A stretch of DNA of 64,000 bases, taken from Chlorella sorokiniana. Lineage: Eukaryota > Chlorophyta > Trebouxiophyceae > Chlorellales > Chlorellaceae. The stretch is from contig CP084617.1 of the NCBI GenBank assembly GCA_025917655.1, positions 1,488,001-1,552,000 on the forward strand. Direction: 5' to 3'. Under the pieces are notes generated by a model. It did no database searches, was not told the DNA's origin, and saw nothing but the letters and a program-made list of their open reading frames with translations. The translations under genes were made by a program, and so were the position numbers. Shown here piece by piece: positions 57,218-64,000 of the stretch (position 1 is its first letter; every line of letters starts with the position of its first letter).

Positions 57218-59112
57218 ATGGCGGCCCTGCCGCCCTCCGTCGACACCCCCTTGGCGGCCGCCGCAGCAGCCCACTCTGGTCCACCCGACGCCAGCACGGG
57301 CGACAAGGAGGCGTCCAGAGCGGAGCCCGGCTGGGCTTTCCCCGTGTTTGTGGGCCGCCGCCGCCGCCTGCCGCCGGACGATCCCCTGTTCGAGGCGGGC
57401 AACATGGAGCGCGAGCAGCTGGCGCGGCAGGCAAGCATCGGCTTGCTTTGTCAGCGCACGCATGACGCAGCAGCAAGCTCGACGGGCTGCCTGCCTTATC
57501 CAGCCGGCAGCTGTCCCACCCGGCTGCTGTGCCCGCCGAAAAGGCTGGTGCTGGGGCCCGTGCGAGCCGGTTGTTGCTTCCAACTCTCATGGCCTGCCCC
57601 CTTGCGAGTGATTTCTCGCTGTTCCGTTGCCGTGGCGCTGCGCAGGCCGCCGTGGCGGTGGCGCGCGACGAGCGGCGCCAGCTGGCGCGTGAGGCTGAGC
57701 TGGCGGCGGACGCCTCCCTGCCCGACCGCCTGCTCGCGTCCTTCAAGTGCGGGCGGTGCCGCGCCAGCCTGCCCACCGCGCGCCTGCTGCAGATCCACGT
57801 GGCGGAGCTTCACGACAGCTTCTTCGCGGCGCAGGCGGCACGGCGCATGCCGGTGCGAGGGTCTGGGGCAAGCGGGTCGGGCGGCAGCTTGCCGCGCTCA
57901 GCCTGGCCCTGTGCTGCTGGGACAGGCACCCTGTTGCTCCGAGCTGCTCTCTTGCAGGTCTGGGCAGCTGCATCGCGGCAAGCAGCACAATCGTAATTCC
58001 TCTGAGAAGAAGAGGGCCCGCTCTGCCCCCTTCTGCTGCGGCGGTGCCCACCGCTCCCCCGCTCAAGCCCCAAAATATAACTTGCGCGCCTGCCTGCACC
58101 CGGCCCCCCCCCCCACACACACACACACACACACACTTCACATACACCCGCCCACCAACACACCGCCCTTCGCTGCCGCCTGCAGGTGTATGTGTGCCTG
58201 GTGGAGGGCTGCCCCGCAAGTTTTGCACGGTGGAGGAGCGCAAGCAGCACCTGCAGGTGTGGGTGTGTGGGTGGTTGTGGGGATGCAAGCAGGGCTGCGG
58301 GGATGCAGCAGGCGAGCCCGTGGGTATAAGGCACGTCTGTGAGAGTGCGCGTGTGCGGGTCGGCGTGGTGGTGATGGGCAGGAATGAGGGAGGGGCGTCT
58401 TCGCGCTGCGAGAGGCGGCAGCCGGGCGATGGAGTCGCTGTCACGCTGCCCTCACGCTGTGGTCACGCTGTGCAGGACCACCACAAGTTCCCGCGCCACT
58501 TCCACTTTGACCGCCTGCACCTCAGGTGCGGCTGCCTGTGCACGGCTGCGCTCCTCAGCGAGCCCGAGAGTGTGTGTGGGATGCAGGTCTGGGTGGGTGG
58601 GTGGGTGGGGCGACGGGGACCCCAGGGGGCAGGCTTCTGAGGGCTGCCGCCGCCGCCCGAGCTCCCCTCCGTGACAGTCGCCATCTCAACCGCTGTTCCG
58701 CTGTACATGGTTCCTGGACCCTCGTAGGCGGCGCACAGCCCAGATCCGGCCGCTGCCGCAGTTCCAGAAGGGGCACGGGCGGCAGGCGATGGCGGAGGAT
58801 GCGGGTGGCGGCGGCGGTGGCGGCGGCGATCCAGCCGGCGCAGCAGCAGCAGGCGGGGCAGGCGATGGCAGAAGCTGGGGAGGAGGGTGCGTGCTCGCTG
58901 GACCCGGGCTCGCCTCGTACCGCTGTACTGCAGGGCATGTCCCGCCTGCGTCTCGCCGCCGAGAGCAGTGCAGTGCCCCAGGTCATCCACTTTGGGCGGG
59001 GGCGCGGCCGCGGCCTGCCGGGCGCGGCGGCCGCGGCGGTGGGGGCAGGCAGAAGGCGCGGCGTGCACAGGCGGGGGCAGCGCCGGGGCCACCGCCCAGC
59101 GACTCACAGTAG
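57218..59112 (+). CDS. ZNF511: C2H2 zinc-finger protein, ZNF511-like
   Basis: Conserved eukaryotic zinc-finger protein of poorly known role. Exons: 57218-57430, 57646-57852, 58186-58256, 58476-58525 and 58728-59112. Intron 1 uses a GC donor (CAG|GCAAGC). Finger signatures: FKCGRCRASLPTARLLQIHV and AELHDSFFAAQA, then VYVCLVEGC and KFCTVEERKQHLQ, then DHHKFPRHFHFDRLHLR. This order (C2H2, HD.F, CLVEGC, K.H....FP..F.FD) is the ZNF511 pattern. A one-base deficit in the C4 run at 58212-58215 breaks the frame inside finger 2. The C-terminal exon is Gly/Ala/Arg-rich and low complexity, ending at 59112. The gap 59113-59647 shows no gene. Confidence 0.85.
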
Positions 59113-59331
59113 CGCCGCCGAAGCTGGCTTCGACGGATGCGCTGGCTGTGGTGCTTCCGGCTTCACACATTTGTTCCGCTCTGCATTGCCCACCTAGATC
59201 TGGTTTTCCTGATAGTCCCCAGTTTTGTTCGATTGCGGTTTTCCACGTCACATCACCACCCTGCAGCTTTGCATGCGCACTGTGCGCGCGCCACCTGCAT
59301 CCTGTTCACATGACAGCCGACTGTCGCGCTC

Positions 59332-59336
59332 TTACA
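59332..59336 (-). terminator. Candidate TGTAA poly(A) signal of b5 reductase gene
   Basis: Minus-strand TGTAA about 312 bp past the stop of the cytochrome b5 reductase gene. Confidence 0.35.
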
Positions 59337-59647
59337 GCCCAGGTGTTTGGAGGGCAAACAGTATATGGACTAAAGCTCGAGAGGCACGGGCAAAAAAAAA
59401 AGGGCTCGGTGCCAGGAATGGAGAAGGGCAACGCTGGTGCTTCCAAGCCGGGAGGCGGGTCGCACAAATGGAATCGGCCCGGCCAGCTGCCTGCCTTGGC
59501 TTCTGCAAGCAGAAGCAAGAAGAGCAGGCTAGGGCGGGACGGGGGCTGCCAGGAATTGGAAGTGATCTTGTGAAATCTGCATTGCCGGCTGTTGCTGCCA
59601 AGGCTGTGTGATATCAAGCGCAGTGCAGCATGCCTCATGGGCTTGTG

Positions 59648-62336
59648 CTAGAACTGGAACTGCTGGGTGGTGGGGTAGCCCAGCGCATCCAGGTGCGCCT
59701 CCAGGGCCTTGTTCATGGGTCCGGGGCCGCAGCGCAGGACCAGCGTGTCGGCGCCGGGGGCGGCAGGTGCGCCCTGTGCGGGGGGGGCGGGCGGGGGGAT
59801 TTGCGGGGAGGCAGGGGTGAGCTGTGCCTCCACCAAGGCGCATGGGTGCTGTTGGGGTGCACCAGCTGGGATGCGGCAGAGGCGTGGCAAGCAAGCCATG
59901 CAGAGCCAACCGAAGATGTGGTGTTGGTGACAAGCCGAAAAAACAGAGCAAGCCGGGCTCACTGGATCATGTCGGCGGTGACAAAGCCCTTGCCGCCAGC
60001 CCAGCCCTTGGGAGGGTCGTTCAGCACGTAGTACACGCTGCGGTGCAGCAGGGGGCAGGCAGTACAAGGCGGTGCCAGAGTTTGCAACGAGAAACCGCTT
60101 CTGGAGAATGCAGGCGGGGGCAGGGCGGCCTGGCGCCCTGCTCAGACCCCAAGCTTGCTGGCAGTCGTCAGTGCAGGCACCAGATGGAAAGGTCCCGCCC
60201 TCTGCTGGCCATGGCATCTGCTGGTGCTGACGCGAGCAGCAAGCAGCTGCACCTGGAAACTGTGCCCAGCCCTGCACGACCGACCGAGGCAAGTTCAAGA
60301 GCGAGAGGTGAAAGCAGCGCTGCGCACCTGAAGCTGTCGTGCTGCGCCGCCAGCTCATCCAGCTCCTTGCGCAGCAGGATGTCGTCCTCTGCGATGCAAT
60401 GGCAGTACAGCGAGACAGCTGTGCATCGGGTTACGGCCCCGCCTGCACCAGCGCTGCCACGCCAACACTCCACAACCCGCTTCAGCACTGCCACCCACGC
60501 AACGCAGCCCGCGTACATCCACCCACAAACAGGGAGAATCGGGCACCTGTGACGTTGGCATAGATGAGCGACACGGTGGCATCATCATTTGCGTCCCTCA
60601 GGACCTCGCACGCCACCTGGCAGTACAACGTCGCGGCAACAGGCAGTGCGGCAGTAGTGGGCTTTGCGGTGACGGAATGCAGCGTGGGCGACAACGGCGG
60701 TGCAGCAGCGAGGCTGCACTGGCTGGTGCAGCTGTCCGGCGCCCCAGGCAAGGCCGCCATTTGGCATGTCGACCGATTTATATGAAGGAGGAGCCCACCT
60801 GAAACATTGGGGTGATGCCGCTGCCGCCCGCAATCATGCCTGCAAGCGAGGGGCACGGGCAGGGGGAAGCGGGCACGTAAGCTGCCTTGCCCGCCCCCGG
60901 GTCACACGCACCGCAGCAGCCACAGGCGCAGCGATTGCATTGTCTGGTCTGAAAGAGAGCGCTCCAGAATGGTGCCGCAAGGCCTGGGCCACTGCGCGCG
61001 CACTGCACAGCCAGGGCAGCCAGCGCAGCACCCACCAATGGCCTTCTTGGAGCCGCGTTCGTACCGGAAGCGCCCCTTGGGCCCTTTGAACAGGAGCGTG
61101 TCGCCGACCTCGGCGGCCGCCAGCACCTGGCTCATCTGCAGGCGGGCAGCAAGGCGGGGGATATATGGGTTGTTGGGATGGGTGGGTCAGGTAGCGGGGC
61201 GAGCCGGGACAGAGGGTTAAAAAGGGGGAAATGTGTGTGGAAAGGGGGAGGGTGGAAGTGACAAAGCGGAGCACGCTCAGGGGGCCCGCAGGGAGGTCCG
61301 AAATCGAAATCGCGGGCCTGGCAGCCCGCCTCGAAGGCGGGCATCAGAGCATGTTCCGGGCTGAACAACGCTGCGACCACAGCGTGCTCAGCGCGGCACC
61401 CACCTGGCCGTTGGGATAGAGCTTGATCACGAAATCCACGTAGCCCCTCTGGTTGATGGGCGACACGGGGTATAGGGTCTGCAAGGCCAGGGGAGGGGGC
61501 GGCAAAGCAGGTGCAGGGGACGTATCAGCATTCAGTGGGCACGGACGGAACTGGGACAAGACCCACGCCACCCTGGGCTGCAGGCCGTGCCCCGCAACGC
61601 TCCGGCCGCAGCATGCGGCTGTTGCACAGGAGAGTTTCCAGCAAGGGGCAGGCATGTCAGCATGCAACGGGTGCGCCAGAGGCAGCGAACCAGGGCGGGG
61701 CCCTGCAGGTCGCCTGCACAGCCCGCTGGCCCCTCCGCCAAGCCAGGCCGGCAGCAACAAGCGGCAAGCCGAAGCAAGCAGAGCACGCTGGTTGCGACGG
61801 TGCGCACCGCATGACTTCCGAGCCGTCGGCGGCGGTGCCCTTGATGGAGATGTGCTGCCCCAGCGGCAGCCCCAGCAGCTGCTCCTGGTGCGGCAGCGCA
61901 AAGCGGAAGCGCCGCGTGTTGTGTGACAGCTGCTTCACGTCCACCAGAGGCAGCGGCTGCCAGGCGTCCGGGTTGAGGAAAGGGCGGCGCAGCATGCCGT
62001 TGAGTATATCCTTGGCGATGAGGGCCACCACGAGGGTGGAAAGTACGACCAGCAGGGCCTGCGGCGAATCAGGCATACGCAGCGGCGGCAGCCGTTCAGG
62101 AGCGGGAGGGCAGGCTAGCGCACGCCAAAAGCGAGCTACAACAAATGAGGTGGAGCGTTATGATGCTGTGGCTAAGGTCTCTTGAGGGGCGAGAGATGAA
62201 GGGGTGCAGGGAGAGGGACGAGCACGTGAGCTGTCGCAACCGCCCAGCCGAGCCGGTCTGCCGCAGCACCCACCTGCGGCAGATTATGCACCACCATCAG
62301 CGCCAGCTGATCAAGAGTCGCAGCTGTATCCGCCAT
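59648..62336 (-). CDS. CBR1: NADH-cytochrome b5 reductase
   Basis: FAD enzyme passing electrons from NADH to cytochrome b5 for fatty-acid desaturation and related reactions; membrane-anchored at ER or mitochondrial outer membrane. Nine exons: 62336-62274, 62058-61808, 61478-61404, 61135-61036, 60839-60799, 60616-60547, 60388-60328, 60046-59963 and 59773-59648. N-terminal anchor helix: [22 protein letters not shown] domain: [23 protein letters not shown] and the RPYTP motif, here split by a one-base deficit at a C-run near 61468. Then [21 protein letters not shown] domain: [71 protein letters not shown] and the conserved C-terminal QFQF. The start is ATG 62336. It is divergent from the SDR gene, 374 bp away. 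Confidence 0.94.
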
Positions 62337-62710
62337 GGCTGCTGATGTGGCGGGCCGAGGCGCTGGGGCGGACAGCCTGCGGGAAGGGGAGGGGGTGGAC
62401 TAAGCAGCGGCGGGTGGGGGCAGGTGCCTGGCGGCCGGCGGCTGGCGGCCCACGCAACGTGTGGGCTGGACAGAAAGCGTCCGATTTCAGCTCTGATGCT
62501 GTCGCCGGGCCTGGAGAATGACAGAGGAGGGAACCAGGCTGATGCGGACGACAAGGAGGAGGACGAGGGCTTGCCTGGGGGCAGTGAAGAGCCAGAGACA
62601 GGTTGACGCTCAAAGGAAACCTCTGCATAAGTCCGCACCGCCGTTTTCGATCGAATGGCACCACGTGCACCTCAGCAGGCTCAGCAGCCAGCCAAGACTC
62701 TCAGCACCGT

Positions 62711-64000
62711 ATGGGTTTCACTTCTAATCTCACCCCGAAATTGTACCCTCATTTCACGAAGCTGTTCGATCAAGCGATGGGAAAGCTGGGCTACCGCTCG
62801 TCGGCAGTGGATGCTCTGCAGGGCGCTGACCTCACCGGCCGCGTTGCTGTCGTCACAGGCAAGTCCTCACAGGTACTGCGTCCCATCCAGCCGCCCTGCA
62901 TCACGGTGCGGGCTGCGCCTGTGGCGGCGGCAGGGCGGCGCTCTGCCCAGGCCAGCTGACGCACAGGCCTTGCAGCGAGGCCCAGCGTGCAGCACACTGT
63001 ACTGCGTCCTCTTGCATGCAGGCGCTAACAGCGGCATCGGCGTGGAGACGGTGCGGGCGCTGGCCCACGCGGGCGCCGACTGCATCCTGTGCTCTCGCAG
63101 CGTGGAGGCGGGCGGCGGGTGGCAGCCCAGCTCCAGCCGGGCGTCAAGGTGTGCGGACGGTGCCAGGCTGGCTCGCCGACTCCAGGCTGTCAGGCACCCT
63201 GTGCGGTTGGCTCGATGCACCTGCCCTGCTGCAAGGCGATTGAGGCTGGTGCCTTCTCGTGCTCCTTTTTGGAAACCGTGTACTTGGCCGTGCGCTTTCA
63301 TGGAACCTGAGTTGATGGCATGCACTCCTGGCAGGGCCGCATCAGCGCGAGGCAGCTGGACCTGGCCGACCTGTCCAGCGTGGCGGCGCTGGCGGATGCC
63401 CTCTCCTCCTCCCTGCCCCGCCTCGACCTGCTGGTGCTCAACGCGGGGTGATGGCGTGCCCCCTGGCCCGCACCAAGGACGGCTTTGAGATGCAGGCGAG
63501 CCTGGGCCTGCGTGCGGAGCTACCGCTGCGCTGCCGCTGCCTCCACGCTGCCGCTGTTTTGGGGCGCGGCTTGTGCGCTGCGCTGATTCCTCGCGTCTCA
63601 GGGTTTGGCAAGGGTTGGGAGAAGCGCGGCGCCTGCACCCGCTGCAACTGCGGCTGTCAACATGCGCTCTCTTCCGCGCTTTCCTCCTCCACGTCAGATC
63701 GGCACCAACCACTTTGGCCACTTCCAGCTCACCAAGCTGCTACTGCCCAAGCTCAAGGAGACGCAGCGCGTGCACGTGAGCCTCGAGCCGCCCGCGCTGC
63801 GCAACTGCTGCCTGAGCTGGCAACCACGCAGTGTGCTGGCCCCCTGTCCTGCCCCTTCGCTTACCTCCGCTGCATTCCACATGGCATTCTGCCTGCTGTC
63901 TGGCGTCTCCGTCCAGTCTCAACAGGGCACCCGGGTGTGATCCCATGCCTCCCGAGCCCCCTCCCACCTACTGTTGTCGCCCCTTTCTGCCGCCCCCCTC
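62711..64000 (+). CDS. Short-chain dehydrogenase/reductase, retinol dehydrogenase/WWOX-like (3' end beyond window)
   Basis: NAD(P)-dependent oxidoreductase of the SDR superfamily; the substrate cannot be read. ATG 62711 (MGFTSNLTPKLYPHFTKLFD). Exons: 62711-62858, 63022-63148, 63335-63495 and 63698-63775, then onward past the edge. Cofactor motif TG|ANSGIG spans intron 1; then GADCILCSR, ISARQLDLADLSSVAALADA, LDLLVLNAGVM (NAG motif) and TNHFGHFQLTKLLLPKL. The YxxxK active site lies outside the window. Introns 1 and 3 use GC donors (ACAG|GCAAGT and CAG|GCGAGC). One-base deficits at G-runs near 63117 and 63446 break the frame, the second creating a TGA inside the NAG motif. Confidence 0.88.

Overview
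The window is nuclear DNA of a GC-rich, intron-dense green alga. A Chlorella-like trebouxiophyte is my inference, not something the sequence proves. Support comes from GT..AG introns of 70-300 bp full of TG/CA repeats, TGTAA poly(A) signals, plant-lineage families (SBP-box factor, chloroplast sigma factor, plant-type acetolactate synthase, DUF1664) and transit or signal peptides on several N-termini. I saw no bacterial operons, CRISPR arrays, rRNA, tRNA or transposons.

Layout. 1-6.1 kb: an array of three mTERF-family genes on the minus strand. The first two are a recent head-to-tail duplication and the first runs off the left edge. 6.6-9.8 kb: a TenA/THI-4 gene (minus) divergent from a succinate dehydrogenase CybS gene (plus). 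11.0-15.6 kb: an SBP-box transcription factor (minus) divergent from an Mtq2/HemK2-type release-factor methyltransferase (plus). 16.7-18.6 kb: a UBE2W-like ubiquitin-conjugating enzyme. 18.9-25.3 kb: a 17-exon acetolactate synthase catalytic subunit (minus). 26.5-29.75 kb: a chloroplast sigma-70 factor (plus).

30.9-45.4 kb: a DUF1664 gene (plus), two MYND zinc-finger genes (plus) and an MsrA-like gene (minus). The MYND pair arose by a roughly 5.5-kb tandem duplication whose breakpoints lie inside the DUF1664 gene and the last MsrA exon, leaving a fused relic of both between the copies. 46.0-54.7 kb: two secreted subtilisin-like proteases in tandem. 55.7-57.2 kb: two small unrecognised genes facing apart. 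57.2-59.1 kb: a ZNF511-type zinc-finger protein. 59.6-62.3 kb: NADH-cytochrome b5 reductase (minus). 62.7 kb to the right edge: the start of a short-chain dehydrogenase (plus).

The genes do not form one pathway. Several serve organelles: mTERF proteins, CybS, sigma factor and acetolactate synthase. Divergent pairs sharing short promoters are common.

The most important caution is that conserved exons of at least nine housekeeping genes carry one-base deficits, mostly at C or G runs. I read these chiefly as errors in the assembly. I found no convincing new biological system. The best leads are the dated-looking duplication junction, the mTERF array and the mosaic identity between tandem paralogues.
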